From Thamnaconus septentrionalis (Eukaryota > Chordata > Actinopteri > Tetraodontiformes > Monacanthidae), in the NCBI GenBank assembly GCA_009823395.1, contig CM020516.1, positions 1,510,501-1,574,500 on the forward strand: 64,000 nt of DNA. Reading direction: 5' to 3'. The number at the start of each line of letters is the position of its first letter. Position 1 is the stretch's first letter. The notes beneath the pieces were generated by a model, which did no database searches, was not told the DNA's origin, and saw only the letters and a program-made list of their open reading frames with translations. The position numbers were made by a program, and so were the translations under genes. Positions 1-14,751 of this stretch are shown one piece after another.

Positions 1-1789
1 GTACTTGTTTAAGTGAAGTTTGCTCCGAGGCCATGACCGAGACTAAGTTTCAAACATCTGTTTATTTTCTCTGCCCCCTTTGCTGACGAAGGGGCCGCAG
101 AAGGGGCTTTGTGGATGCACAGCTTGTGTCCTAAACAGCTGAATGTCAAAGTGTATCCAGGTCCACCTTAGTCATTAATTACTGGTCAAGTTCGTGACTC
201 TAACCTTGGTTTTGAAATGTCAGCTGGGTTGCTGCTGGATAATGAATCAATAACAATTTCCATGCAGTCGATGTGGAACACGTAATTGAAAACTGAGTCT
301 GGCTCTTTTTGAATTTATTTTATCCTCCATCCTAAAAAAAAAAAAAAAAAATGCTGAACAACATTAATTTACCGATCAGCTGTGTTGACAGGAAATTGCA
401 CATTAGACTCATTAGAGGCGGCTGGCGCTATTACGCTGCTTCAACCACCAACACATACACACCCATGCAAACTCAATGGAGTTTTTGTTGCCCTCATAAT
501 TACAGATGACAAAATCTAGGTCAGGCTATTTCAGTGTTAATGTTTTCCGTGAGCATTCAGAGCAAACCGTCTCATATCTGCTGCACATGACTGGCAAGCG
601 ATGCAAGTATGAATCATGCAACAAAAAACCAGATTAAAAGGGAAATTCAGAAAGCAGTGGAGTGTGGTGTGTCGAAATTACAACGTCTTAAACAAAAAAG
701 ACTCCTAATTACTGCATCACTCATCCGCCGCGGCGGAGCTTCTGAGTGGGAACGGGTGAAAAACGAGGCGAGGAGTCTGCAGAGGTCTGATCGCGCAGCG
801 TAAACAGTCTCGGCTTTTATCGCGTTAATTACGGCGCATTTCATTAAGTGACTTGAAAAGCCGTTAGATGCATCTCTCATGATGAATCGTGGTCAACTTT
901 TAAAACAACGGCCTCAGCACAGCCCAGTTAATGAGTGAGCGTGAGTCCCCAGCAACTCATCCTTCTGTGCCGCTGCAGATTGCTTTGAGCAAAACACTGT
1001 GTAATGTAATTCCCTCACACCTGCACGCACCATATGTCTTTTAAATGACGGGGGGGGAGGGGCAATGACAACCCCATATTTCTAAAAAATATGCAGTTTG
1101 CAGTGAGACTGTGAACTGAGAAGCCCTTCGTCACCACAGGCAATCAGCCAACCGCTCCCCCTCAGTTTACCTCCGCTACTTCCTTCGTCTGCTTCACCCA
1201 CACTTCCTCTCCTCGCCTCCCTCATCTCCTCCTTGGGCCTCTGATTTATCTCTCACTTCATCTCAGCGCAGCAGCTCTGGGAGTCCTTCAGAGTAGGAGG
1301 AGGACAGGAGTCCGATTCAGATTTACAGGTGAGGATTACACTTCAAGCCTTGAGTGGATCAGTCGATGCTCAATAAAGTTTTCCGAGTGGTTGCTGATTT
1401 GGAGAAGAGGAGGCTGACTCGGTGGCTTCAGGAAGTACTTGGATGTTGAACTAGGTGGAAAGAGTCTCATGGAGGTGGAGCTGCTGGAGTCCGAGGGCAA
1501 AGAACTGCAGATCCACCAGCTTTTTGTGTGGGAGTGTCCTGTCTAATATAGAGTCACCCACACTAGACTGATAATCATTTGGTTGTGGTGAGGTTACAAA
1601 AAGTAAGGCAAAAATACAGCAAAAGAACCTGCAGGTGCTGTTAAAGAAAAGAAAACCCATCCAACTAAACTAATCTTGGAGCTAAACGAACATCACCTAC
1701 TGAAGGAAAAGGACAACAACAGACCGCAATCGTCAGTAAATGTAGAAAACCTTGAGGTTTTTTTTGTGTCCTGGATGTGGACTTCTCAC
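1..1789. other. Part of pld5 intron 2; no exon seen
   Basis: This stretch lies downstream of the pld5 transmembrane exon on the minus strand. I looked for the next pld5 exon, which should begin with the residues following the NCSKSC(R) segment, and found no match in any minus-strand frame. It holds an A-run near 334-351 and a pyrimidine-rich stretch at 1140-1300, otherwise unique-looking non-coding DNA. Confidence 0.6.
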
Positions 1790-1926
1790 CTGCAGCTCTT
1801 GCTACAGTTGTCCTCCGTGATGCCGTCCTCGTCTTCGCCCCAAACGTCGACGGCGGAGAAAATGAGCGCCACTAGCACGGCGAAGCAGCACACCAAGGCA
1901 AAGATCACGATGCACTTCTGCTGAGA
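1790..1926 (-). CDS. pld5: pld5 coding exon 2: transmembrane segment
   Basis: 137 nt. Begins after ttgcag with TCT CAG CAG AAG (SQQK), encodes the single signal-anchor helix and the acidic juxtamembrane stretch, and ends AGC TGC AG|gtgaga, leaving phase 2. The [16 protein letters not shown] core is nearly identical to human PLD5, and the divergent residues lie just after the membrane segment. Confidence 0.94.
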
Positions 1927-4900
1927 CTGCAAGGCAAGAGACAGAGAGACATTGATTTCTGAGGTGTGGTTTCCACTCTTCAACACTCACAGCGTGGAAG
2001 CGGGGGGCCAAAAGTGGACCCAACCTAGGATCTGATTACCTGGCCGCTGCCTGCGGCTGATTTAGTGCACAGCTCAGCAACCTGCTATTGAATATATAAG
2101 GGAACTTAAGGCAAACATGCACCGTGTCTGAGACCCGGAGAGTCCAACCTGCCGTGCAAGTTGCGCTACTATGAGAGAAAATGGGAACAGAATACAGAAT
2201 TGGCAATTGAATTGCCAATTCATGGAAAGATAGAAGGTAAGGAAGCTTGTAGTCAAAGTGACCAAAAGAACCCCCGAAAACAAGCGATCAACAAACAAGC
2301 TAATAAATGGATCATCAATAATTAGCTTAAGGCAGTTTGAGCCACTGACCACATACGTTTAAGGGTGCAGTTAGGAGCTCAGTCGTCCACAGGGACAGGA
2401 AGTGACAAGCTCAGACATTACTCATCCCCCAACTGGCTTCAGTTCACCTGCTGCATAACAAGGAGGATCGACTGACAAAACCATCATCATCAGTTGTTCA
2501 TCTGTACCCTTTAAAAACAGGTCAGCATAAAAAAAACAATCTTTTCCTTTGGTCCGTCTATTGATGAGTAATAACATGAGGAAATTGGAAACTCATTTGT
2601 CAAGCGGCCTGTCTGTCCACCGAAGCGGCCTCTGATATCCATTACTGTTGACAGGAGATGGGAACGGGCTCCTCCCCTCTGATTGGCCGAGCTCTGGCGG
2701 AGTCGCTCAGCAGACTGACAATGTAAATGAAAAAACAGATGAACGGCGCGAGGCGCAGTCACCACGGAGCCTGTTAACTCAGGCTGGTGTCCTCTCTGGA
2801 AGTCTCCGTCAAGACTTTGCTCATTTATCCTGTGTGGTAACAGCACACGAACCTTCTTGCATGGTGGTTTTTTATCTCTAGTGGCTAACTGGGGGGTGTG
2901 TGCCCAGCTAGAGGTCGGCTGAAGAGACGGACGGGCCCACAGAGTGGTCATTATGCAGGATGTGACATTTAATGGAATAAAGTCAAAAGAAAAGAAAGAA
3001 AGGTCGAACAAGGACGGGAGAAACTTCACGTACTTCCTGGTGTTCTGCTTTGATGCATCCTTTGCGGAACAGCAGGTGCGTTGTCCAGAGTTTAGCCGTA
3101 ATAATAGTAAAAAAAAAAGATTCTTACTCTTGCTTGTTTGTCGAACAACGCTGGCTGAAATGCATACTGATGCCTCTCCAACCAACAAAAAGAAACCAAA
3201 ACTCATCATTAGTCCAGCCAGCCAGTCTCCACTCATTATCCTCAAACACAGGCCCTCGAATCCCACCGCACTACATTGACCGACCTCTGTGGCGCACATG
3301 CCCCGGTAATTTTATTGTGTCTGCAGTAGTAAAACACATTTTGTGCTCTGAGGCTCACATTTGGGAATTAAATGAATCCACCAAGCCCCCGTAAATGGAG
3401 AGTCCTGGGAGGGAGCGTGTAGATGCACAAAACCATCTGTCTGTGGCTGATGTCTAACAAGGGAATTAGCTTTTATACTTCCGGCTGCGCTGCCGGGTGG
3501 AATGTTATACGTTTTTTTTCCCCTCCCCCTGTGTGTAGCCAGAGTTCATATTGCCATCTCATCCACCCCGCAGTTCCCAAGAGCGGAAACGACATGAAGG
3601 TTAGAGGAACGACCTCGACGAGCTGCGATTGAGTGGAAAATAAAAATGCAGGTGATGGAGGAAGAGGAGGAGGAGGAGGAGGAGGAGGCTTTGAGCGTCT
3701 GCTGCCAAAGAACCGGGACTCGCTTAATAAAAGCCAGCTCAGCACAGACTCCCTGGATAAAAAGAATGGCTGAATCTAATCTGCCACTCGTGGCGGATGT
3801 GTGTAGTGTGGAGGAAGGACCGCATGCTTCTCATGTTCCTTCTACCAGCTGCTGCCTTCACATGTGGTCGGCTGTGTTGCTGGTGCATGCGGAGGTCAGG
3901 CTGCAAAGTGTGCAGTGGGAACCGTGTTCCCTGAGAGTGAAGGTTGAGATGATTTTTTTTTTTTTTACCTTGGAGACCTCCTGTAGAGCTCCTGATGACT
4001 AATTATCCAAGAGAAATACCTGAAAACACACAGATTTAGCCCTCTGTTTGCAGCCTCCCACAAAAATGCTGGTACTCCCATCTGGGAGGGATATTATTAA
4101 GGTATGAGTACATCTGGGCAAGAAAAAGACGTAAAGGATGGACTTTTCTTACTTCTGGGGAGTTGACTGACAGGCTGGAAACAGATTATTGTGAGATGAC
4201 ATGGGTAGAGTGAATCTTGAGTTTTCATTTTCAATTATTAACCTGTCATTTTCTCTTCAGGGTTTGGAGCGATCACTGTTCAAGACACGGTTGTAGTGAA
4301 AGCCTGGTTTGGTTTGGGCAGCTGGTGGTAAACGCGGTTGTCTGCGCTTCCCACAATGCCGCAGCTGAGCAATAATCTGTATTGGCTCAGCCACTCGGCA
4401 TAATCACTTGAGCAAACTGACCATGTGAACGCACGCTAGCTCTCCGGCTAAGCCAGCAAATGTTGCGTTTTCATCTCCTTTTGGGCAAACCACAGTTTTT
4501 GCAGGCACTAATGGACTTGCAAAAAGACGAGGCCATCGACGCAGTCGCGTAATGGGATTTCCTGTCAGTAAGTAGTTCCAGTTAGTCAGACGGCGTGGAG
4601 CCAGACTCGTGCAAACTGAAAATAAATAGACAGTCACCATTTCTGTCCTGTCCTCTGCTGCACAAATATACAACGATCAGGCTGTGGTGGGTGGATCTGA
4701 GCTTGTTAAATGCGCTGTAATTCTTCTGAAACGACCCAGTCTGGTCTTTGCTGCTGCGTCACCTCCCAGCATTCTGACGCGCAGCACCGGTAAAGGCTGC
4801 CGGCAGCTGACAGGTCGCGTACACACTGCAGACGAGCTGCCGTGGGGGGAAAGCACATTTAAGGAAACCGAATAGTGCACCCAAAGAGAGAGAGAGAGAG

Positions 4901-5985
4901 AGAGAGAGAGAAGCAGTGAGTGAGTTTCTCCACGGCACAAGCCTGAGAAAAGCGTCAGGGGCCCAATTATCCTCTTCGAAGTGTTGCTTCTCTCGTCAGG
5001 TTGCACTGACAAGTGCTCGAGGAGATTTACACCTGGCCAACTGGTGTTATTATTAACGCCAGTCTGGAAGAAGAAGGGACGGCACGTCCTGCTTCCGTTG
5101 GGGTGCCGATGTCTGATGTTGTCTGGAAATGGGAGGGAGAGAGCTGAGTCGCTCAGCAGCACTTGTGGCATGTGAACAGTAGCTGCGTTTCCACGACCCC
5201 TAGAATTGCGCAAAACCTAAATATCGCAATGAAAACCTGGAAATGCAAACAGCTAAACTTGGAAAAACCTCTCAAATATGGTTGAAAGGTTTCGAGGTGG
5301 TTTTTCAGACATATCCATATAGAGGTATATCGGAAAAGTGTCATGGAAAGACTTTTTCACTTTTACGCGTCACAAGTTGTAACGTACGGGGCCATGCCGA
5401 CACCGTATGGCGCCATACGTGACCATTTTACTTCAAGAGAAAATAGCGTGTTAAGTTTGGTCGGAGGAGGAGACAGAATATTGTTTTTTACAAATAATCA
5501 AAGAGCAAAATCTAACAACCATTCTTGACAGTTTGTTCGGCTCTGCCGGGTCCAAGAGCTGATGTTGGTTTCTTCACTCTCACGTTTTGCTGGTCGCACT
5601 GGAGAAATAATAATTATCACATGGCGTGACTTCATCCTTCTGGCTCAGTGACATAAATGATGTTTCATAGCAGCCATCAGCCACGAGACCACATTCCATT
5701 TGAAATTCATTTTACAGCATGACTTTAAGTTACAGAAAGGTGCAGGTGATGAAAGCATTGGCAGCAACATCACTTGCCCCACCACCCCTGGTTTTTTTTT
5801 GTTGGAATGTATAAATGAAGCAATGGAATTCTTACTAAGGACTTGCTTATGCTGTGGAGATCAGCAGCAGCCTTCTTGTCCCTCCTCTGTGTTGTTGGTG
5901 GATTTTTAAAAATGCCAAAGGTTGATGATTAAATGTCATTGGGAGAGCGCTGCTAAATGTTTTCCAACAAACTGCTGAGAAGTCA

Positions 5986-6020
<35 letters not shown>

Positions 6021-9000
6021 GTGTTTGAGAGCCCGCAGCCAAATGCAGCACAACACAATAACCCGGTGGACTCCCTCGACTCTGTCTTTCTCTCCGGCTC
6101 TGTGTGTGACGGCTCGGCCCCGATATTACAGGAATATAACTCGGAGCGCCGCCTCCTCTGTGGATTCCCGTCTGTTCCGCCGCCGCCGCCGCTCCGTCAC
6201 TCCTCTTGCCAACGAGTTCACGCTCACCTCTCGACATTAAAACGCACACGAAGCAACACAGGCGGCCGGCTGTGACAGTGAAAGTGGCAGCAGGGATGGA
6301 CCTTGAAGTGACGTCAGCGCACGACTGAGCGTGCGTTGGACTTGAAAATCTTTGCTCGCACGTTTCGATCGTTCCCAACGCAGCAGCTCCGCTGTGGCCT
6401 GCTGGTAAACAGCCCCAGCGGAGCTGCTGCCTGGATTCAGGTCGTGCAAAGACCACTAAGTGTTCTTCACAGGCTGAAAAGACATCGAGTTTCTGTCCCG
6501 TATTCCCTAAATAATAAATTAGATTTGTGTTAAGATGAAAGGACTGAAATATGCTCATGGCCTGGAAGTATTATTGATTAGCAATCACGCTTTTTGCGCA
6601 GGCTGATCAGTATGGTGTAGTCCAGGGAGCTGGATGCAGCAGCAGCAGCAGCAGCAGCAGCAGCGCCGGATGCAACGTGACTGAGTGGCTCGCAGGTCGG
6701 ATCACTGATTAGATTGAATGTGAATCTGCTGGCGGCGATGCTCGAATGCAAAACCTGAAGCAGACTTTGGCGCTAAACAGTCTGTGCCTAACAAGGATGT
6801 GACCAGAGAGCGAGTTGCATTCAAGTGCTTCTCCTGTGCAGCTGCAGCATCCACGATAATCTCAGCAAGCAGCAGCAGCATCAGCAGCAGCAGCAGCAGC
6901 AGCAGCAGTCAGTGTTCAGAACTCCTATCAGCTTCACGGCCGCCTCTTTTCCGCTGTGTTTTCGCCGCAGCTCGGTGCTGTGCGAGGTGCTTATCAGCAG
7001 TAAGTATTCAAAGCTCAGTAGGACAGCCCTTACAAGGAGAAAACATCTCCGAGCGCCTTTACAAAGACAGAGCTTGACATGGCGGCGGATGGTAAATGCT
7101 CAAAGGGGGGGAAAAAAAAAAATCCCCTCTGGCTCAGTTTTGTTGAGACGTATGTCTATATATCTCTATATATGTGAACGCAACAATTGAACTTGGTGGT
7201 TCCGACTCCTCCTTCAGCTTCTTTGGAACCGCCGAGCAGCCGACTCAGCATCCACAGCCCTGACCGACGCTGCCAGGCAACAGGTCCCACAAGATCACTT
7301 GTCAGCGTGATGCTGTATCTTTGTGTATCGCTGTCTGTGTGCGACAGTTTGACAGCCTCGCGTCTCTCTTCCATTCACTGTGAATGCAGGTTCCGCATCC
7401 TCAAAAAAAATGTCTGTCTGTTCCACTTCTACCCGTCCAAATGCCGATAAGTAATAATTTCAGCTCCTTGCCGAAAGTCTGACATCCTGATGACGCCGTC
7501 TCCTGCAAAGGTGTGCACTGTGGATACAAAACGATGCAGAGAAATACGCCGATGGGCTTTGAATCTGTTGGATGTGCAAAAACAGTGCAGGTGGTGAAAG
7601 GCCGCGTAAAAGATATTTACAGCATTTCATTTTTTTTTTCTTTTTATTCTTCTGCAATGCAACAAAGTCGCTGCGCGTCATCAGGAACTGCAGCTCATCT
7701 GTTCAGCAGATCCTGGCCGACACCTCCCGTATCTAATACATCTCCTGTGGATGAGAGACCTTCACACAAGAGCGCTTGAAGAATGCTGCCTTGAAATGAA
7801 AAACCTTTCGGTCATGTATAAAACAGTGGGCTGCTCCACCGAGCTGAGCGAATGCCGCACATCTACCGCGTCTGATGTACTTAATGACTCTTTCCACTTC
7901 ATATCAAAGGCTCTTTCAGTCCCTTTGATATTCCATCTTGCAGATATTTTCCTCCTCTTCCTTGTTGCTGCGGCTCGTTTTGAACCGAGGCCACGTGGCT
8001 GCCGGATATTTTGTGGATGGGTGGACGAAGGATGAACGCACTGAAATTACCTGCACGTTTTAACAGCGCCCCCACATGCACTAGCCATGTGTGTTTTCAT
8101 GTTTTTGTTGTTGTTGTTGTTGTTCCTAAAGGTTAAGTGTGTAATATTTAGATTTTAAGAAGGAACAGTGACATCAAGCAGTGCTCTTTCACTGACTCTC
8201 CCTCTCCCGAGCGTGCCAGTGAACTACGGTGGCCTGCGCATTCAAACTTTGATACCTCGTCCACCTTCTTCTTCGTGGGTTTAATTGAAACGTGAGCGCT
8301 CAGCCTAGATACCAAACACTCTGCTGTCAGGCAGCTGGATTGTCCACACCAGGCTTGATGGATGGATATTTTTATATATAAAAAAAGAACCGTTCTATGG
8401 GTATGATAAACAAGTTACTTTTTTTATACTGTGAGTATACACTTTTACAGTGTAGAGCAGTATATTAAGCTTTTACCAATATAAAAATCGTAAATCAGTC
8501 CAAATTTTAGACACGTATATATCAGGGCTGTTGGTTCCTGTTGCGGCTGCTCGTCCCGTCAGAGCTGCTCAGAGTGACGTGGAGCTCGACTCTCCGGAGA
8601 GGCGGCTCGCTCTGACTTGATGTGTCTGACAGTCGGTCGGCCGGGTCTCTCCTGAGTCAAACCAGGTCTCTGCTCGCGCTGCCAGCCGGATGAACAGCAG
8701 TCAAACAGACCTGCGCTCGCTCAAGCAGGCATCACGCCGGCTTTTATCGGCTTGTCACTTTACAATAACAAGACCCCCGAAACATGTTTTGATCCGGTTG
8801 GATTTTTTTTTTTTTTCGTGGAGGATGATGAGTCCTGGACAAAGGACAATCCACAGCAGACTTCTCTTGGATATTTAAATGTCCTTGCAACTGAAATACA
8901 CTTCCAGGTGTCTTTGAGTCACGCAGCGTTGTAGCCACTTGGCCCACTTCCCGTTTTCCATCCCTGGTTAGTTTGAAATGTTCACAGGTCCTGCTTTTGA

Positions 9001-12000
9001 AGCCACTGGTCAAATAAAAGAAAGAAATGGATGGCCAGGGGCTTGTCTCTCGGCCTGCCGTGGCCGGGAGCCCAGACTCCCCTTCGCGTCTTTGAAGATT
9101 TTTTCCACTATCAGTCTGCTTGACATCAAGCGCTGCCGCGTGTCGTGCACGTGTTTGGGTGCGCAGATCGTGTGACGTTGACCCGGCGGCCTGTGCAGGT
9201 CATTTGAAGCTTCTCAGTGTCTGCTTTGCAATTTGAAAATCTCCTGTTGACGTGGACAGCTGCCGGCTGGAAGTCCTGCAAATCGTCCTGGCGGTCAGCG
9301 GTTGGTTAGCGCCGTCGCCTCGTGAAAAAAACAAGAGGGTCCAGCTTTGACTTTGGTCCCACAGTCCAGAGACGTGCATGTTGGACAAATTGTCATCTGA
9401 TGGGTGTTTAATGTTCTTTGTGTTGGCCTTGTGAAAAACTGCTCATGTGTCCTTTGCGCCAAGACAACCGGGATTCAATCCAGAAGCTCGGTGACCCCAA
9501 CTGCAGGATGAGTGCAGATGGAAAATGGAAATTCTCTCGGAAGAATTCAATAGCCACTTTTTGTTTAAACAAACAGACTTTTCTTTTATCTCCCTTCATT
9601 TGTCTGGTCTGACATTGAGTCACTGGAAAAGGTGGTGGGAGGTGTACAGTCCAGTGGAAACCCGGCCAAATTTCTCCCAAAGCAGGTCCGGAGATGATCA
9701 CCTCGGTTTTCTTAGCCAGTCATCAATATATGTACAGTATAATAATAATAATAATGATGATATCTAGACGCTGTTTTCTTGAGTAACTTTGGAGGAAATG
9801 ATTGTGTGAGGTCACCGCTCCACTGAACAAACAAAGCTTAACAACATGATTTCTGTAACTTCTATGCAACTACTGCCCGGCTCCAGCACTGATTTATGGC
9901 TTTTAATATGCTCCCTAATTTTCCCTAATTAAATAAAATTCTCTATTTGTCTTGCGTTTTCGTACCTTTGAGGTAACACTTCAATTTATGTGACGAATGA
10001 GTCTGACTTTTTCAGCATAAGGCCATATTGGACAAATTTCCTTGTGCCTTGATGGCTAATAAATGCTTCCCCCCCCCTTTGCCTACACTCCAAACTGAAT
10101 TGGCTCTGCGTGAATTGAAGTCTTTGGAGGCTGAAAGCAGCGGCGTCTATCAGGTCTCAAGGCGCTGTGGGACGGCCGTCCCCGCCGTTCCTCCGATTTA
10201 CTCTGCGGGTTGCGCACTGCCGCATCCTCACTCGGCAGAAAGGCAAATAGTCATCAATCCGCTTCAGGCGGGAACAGTCTCTTCATCGCTTCTTCCCCCA
10301 CAGCTGCGTCTTGGGGCTCAGCGGCAATAAAGGTGAGCAGACTGGGATTGTTAGAAAGTCCCCTGTAAAATATCCATCATCCGGGTTAATCTGTCATGCT
10401 TTCACGCGAGAGGCACAGCGGTCGCGTGTGAAACTCCGGTGAAAAGTGTAATTTATGATTGTGCTCGCGGCCTGATGTTCACTTTGGAGCGGAGGGTTAT
10501 TGATGACGGCGGCTGACGGGGCGACACAGACTGTGAGTAATGCGGCTGGCTGTGCAGGGAGAGACGGCTGATTAAATGGTTTCTCTCTGATCGGGTGAAG
10601 GGTGTATCTCCCGTCGCCTGTTACATCCCGACACTCGGATGTTCTGCAGTCTGAAACTTGGGTGTCCACAAAAAAGAAAAAGAAAATCTGAAAAGCGAAA
10701 TATCCATCACAGACAGAGGCAACCGATCCAATCCGGTGGCTAGAAGGGTTAAGTTAGGGCAACTGGACTCGTTCCTGTAATCTTGAAGATCACAACAACT
10801 CTTTCCGAAGAAAATACATTTAAAAACACAATGGAATCTGAACGCCACGCGCCCTCAGCTGTCCGCAACTTTGTATCTCCTTTCAAGTTCCATCAAAGTG
10901 AGCCGCCACCCTTTGCCCCTCCCAACCTGCATCTTTGGGACGGAGCCCCTCCCCCCTGACCTCTCCAGGCGCTGGCTGAGGGAAGGTCAGCGCTCGCCTC
11001 TTGAGACAAAACAGCAGCTCGGTCCTTGAAGCTTTGGGGAGGATGATGTACGCGTCCTTAATGCGTCTGCGCTGCGAGGTCAGGAAGGAATTGACAGATT
11101 TTGATGGCCGCATCGCGTCTCAGAGAAGACGGAGTGGAGGACAGGACTCCTATTGATCCCTAAATCCAGAGAAAAGAAAGAATAATGGCGGATGTCGATT
11201 GATGCACCGAAAGAAAAATATCTATCAGTCATTGGTGTTTGGTGTTTCAGGGCAGAGACTGAGCCCTGTCTGAAGCTGTTTCAGTGATGGCGCCGCCATT
11301 TATTAAAAGCGGTAACAGAACCTGATCAGTTTGATCAGGTGATCTGGACTCGATCAGGTTTACATTCATCATTTTCCTGTTGCCAATGAAAGAACCGTCC
11401 CTGCCTAACCCCCCCTGCCCCTCCCCAGGATAAACTATCACTGAGAGTCACACACACGGCCTTGTCCACAATCGTTGCCGGGACTCAAAAATCAATAAGC
11501 CAATTATTGTTTCATTAAAAAGGCATTAGGATTTCAGTCATTTCCATCCGGGTCGTCTTCTGGCTTCTGTCAGCTCGGAGGACTCGCTTGCAGGAACACG
11601 ACACTCGCAATGTGCATCGCAAGTCTGTCCAACCACAGACAGGATGTTCAATTACACTTGGCTCAGTGGCTACACACACTCACACACACACACACACACC
11701 CAGAGGAAGCCACTGGAGCTCATGCCGTCTCTGGTTCATCAATGCCCGGTCAGGGAAGCTGCTCTGACTCCACCCCCTGACCAGACACAGGCCCTTGCTA
11801 AATTACAGAAACGCTCGGGGAAGAAAGTGGAGACGAGGTGGAGGAGGAGGAGGAGGAGGAGGAGGAGGAGGAAGAAGGGCTTCTGTGGTGAATCGATCCG
11901 CAGCAGCGGCTCGGTTTCCAGCCTCTTCTTGGTTAAAGCGTCTGCACCTCTGATGAGAGGCTGAAAGGATTTTAAACACCGCTATCAGCCGAGCGTCTGC

Positions 12001-14674
12001 AGCTTTTCAACTACGTTCTCACAATAAAACCAGGCGGTGACTTAATGCCTCCAATCCCTCGTGCTTCCTGACAACAGGTACTGACTAATTATGGGATTTC
12101 TCGATTACAAATGCTGCGACTATCGACTAAACTTGCGCAGCTTTGTTTTCCGTCTATGAGTCATTAGGAAGACGTAATATAGCTGCTGGAGTTTTAGTTA
12201 AATCAACCCACAATTGGACTTATTTCATCCCAGCCTAACTGATCACGCACTTGTTAACCTAGTCTCATCTTCAGATCACAAGATTCTAAAGTAGATACGG
12301 AGCCGCTCTGAATAATCAGCACCGTCACTGGTTTTGCTTTTTTCTCACGTTCCCTGGTTGACTCTTTTTGTCTGCGTGGACGTGACTCCTCTCCTGTCGC
12401 TTCTCTGCCTGCACGATTTTTGCCGATGCTTGCAGTAGTGAGCTGACATGTCGGGGGCAGGGTTCACACCAGGGCAAGGAAGCCTGCTACAAAATCAATC
12501 TGCAAAAGCAAAATTCACAAGCTAGTGAAAAACACCTGAATTAGTTTCGCCTGCACAAAGTCACAGCTGTTCACTGTTGTAATGGGATTGTACTTCTAAC
12601 AGCACAGCCGGTGTTACATGATAGGAAATGTGTGCGTGTGCATGACTGCTTTCTTTTCTCCAAGACAGAATGTTTTTGACAAATGGGTCAATCTGACCTT
12701 TGTCTTTGAGCTGCACATTAAGGTGGAAAGAAACGCTTCCATTACTTGCACTGCGAGGTGGAAGCTGATGTGTGGCCATGAGAAAGACGTGCTCGTCCTT
12801 TTGTCGCTGAAGGAAAAGCTGACGATCAGCGAGAGAGCGCAGCAGATGGCGAGGACAAACATCTGCACCGCACTTCCTGGATATCAACCCATTCAGTCAT
12901 GAAGCAATAATGATTTTGAATCAGTGTCACCTGCTGTTGTGCAATTGGGAAAGACAACTGGTGGAATTGGAGAGGCAATTAGGGAATGCTTTTGGCCACA
13001 GACCATTTGCTTCCCCTCATCCTTTCTGACTGATTCTTGGCTTGCTTTGGCAGATTTCAAATGCCCTCCAATGCCACTTGGTATCTGCAGCCAACAGAAG
13101 TGGGAACCGCTAACTGTTCCTTTGTGCAAAGGAGGAACAGGAGGAGCACAGAACACCAGAATTGGCAGATTTGCCAATGGTGACTTGTTCTTCTGACCTC
13201 CATGTGCTGGACGAAGGAACTTTAGCTGCTGAAAGACCCACTGTCAGAGCCGGTACTGGGATGAGTGTGAAGCAGTTCCTGGAGGCACTGATCGTTTCTC
13301 GTTGGTTCCATCCATCCATCCATCCATCTTCTACCACTTTATTGGGAGTCGGGACATGCCCGGGAACACGTCTTCCGGGAGGCGTCCAGGAGGCATCCCA
13401 AACAGATGCCCGAACCACCTCCATTCTTGGACTTGATTCCAATAGAGTGACTGCGACATCACGTGTTGTAGCATCAACAGCTACCACCACAGACTGTCCA
13501 GGAGCTAGCTAACGCCCTGATGCAGGTCCGGCGGGAGGAGACCTCAGGGGACCTCCGTACATCTCACCAGGAGCACCTCCAGACGACATAAAGACAAAAA
13601 CTTCATGGACTTTATCTGTCAAGTTTGTGTGTGTCAGCAGACAACAGTTGAATCCCGAACGAGCGCCGATGTCATAAGAATCCATCCATAATTAATGTCC
13701 TACGAAATCAGACTCTGTGTACACGGCGCAGATCTTGTGATGTTCTGAGACGAGTGATTTGTTCTGTCTGGTTAAACCCCTTGTTGGCTCGGGTGGACAC
13801 ACACACGCACAGGCACACATGCACACACACCCGCACAGGCTGCCCCCTCAGTAATTCTTTTTAATGAGCGTACAAATCATCTTAATGCGTTAATGTGCAG
13901 CTAAGGTTTGCCTCCCGGTGGCTGAATCACAGCGAGCAGCGGGATGCCGCTCAGCATTTTAATTATGATGCGATTAAATGTGTCGGATGTCCAGTCGCAC
14001 AAAACATTATTCGGGTACGTCTGTTCAAGACAGCAGAGCTGGCGGTCAAATGCAAAAACTCTACACAGCCCTTCCAGAAACATGAAGCAAGGCTGCAGAA
14101 CTGATCTGATGGGAAAACACAGATCAGGTGATCGTTGACGGTCACCGCAAACTGGCAGTGCGTCGTTTTTCATTTGACCGTAGCCTTGTAGCATCCAAGC
14201 TGCGAGCTGTCAACCTGGGGATCCAGCTCCAGCGGGAGCTTTTTCCTCGTGTCTGACTCCTGAGGGAGGCACCGTCAGAGCCCTGTGCTTCCAAGGAATC
14301 CTCAAACACTTCCACACACTCCTACAGAGCCCTGTGCTTCCAAGGAATCCTCAAACACTTCCACACACTTCCTGGAATTGGCCCCTAGGGATAAAGTTAT
14401 TTGAATTGATTTGAATCCCTGAACCCCCTCCAGATCCAAAGTCAACCTCGTCCAACCAGCATAGCAAGCGCCAAAGCCAACCCATCCACACCGCAGAGCT
14501 TCATGCCGGTCATGCAGAGTGCCCTTTGGCGCCACCACCTGTTGATTCTCTCTGCAAACAGGTAACGCCGGGGACACTTGGCTGACAGCCTCTGCTGAGT
14601 CATGCTCCTTTAACCCCGAACTGCACGCCAACCTTCATTGTAAACAAGCTGTTTCAGGATGTGAGGATCTCTCT

Positions 14675-14751
<77 letters not shown>

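Noticed and set aside
1180..1329. Possible plus-strand first exon ending TTTACAG|gtgagg
   Set aside because: Only a donor-like site after pyrimidine-rich DNA; no coding frame and no partner exon seen.
2511..3299. 262-codon minus-strand frame, the longest in the window
   Set aside because: Composition is that of random non-coding DNA, it has no recognisable domain, lies in pld5 intron 1, and contains poly-A derived Phe runs.
10883..11113. Minus-strand frame of 76 codons with plausible codon use ([11 protein letters not shown] segment)
   Set aside because: I recognise no family, no convincing splice sites flank a shorter exon, and it does not fit PLD5. Possible but unsupported.
12561..12887. 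Minus-strand frame of 108 codons inside pld5 intron 1, considered as an extra pld5 exon
   Set aside because: The two known exons join in phase with human-like sequence and leave no room for an insert; the translation matches nothing I know.
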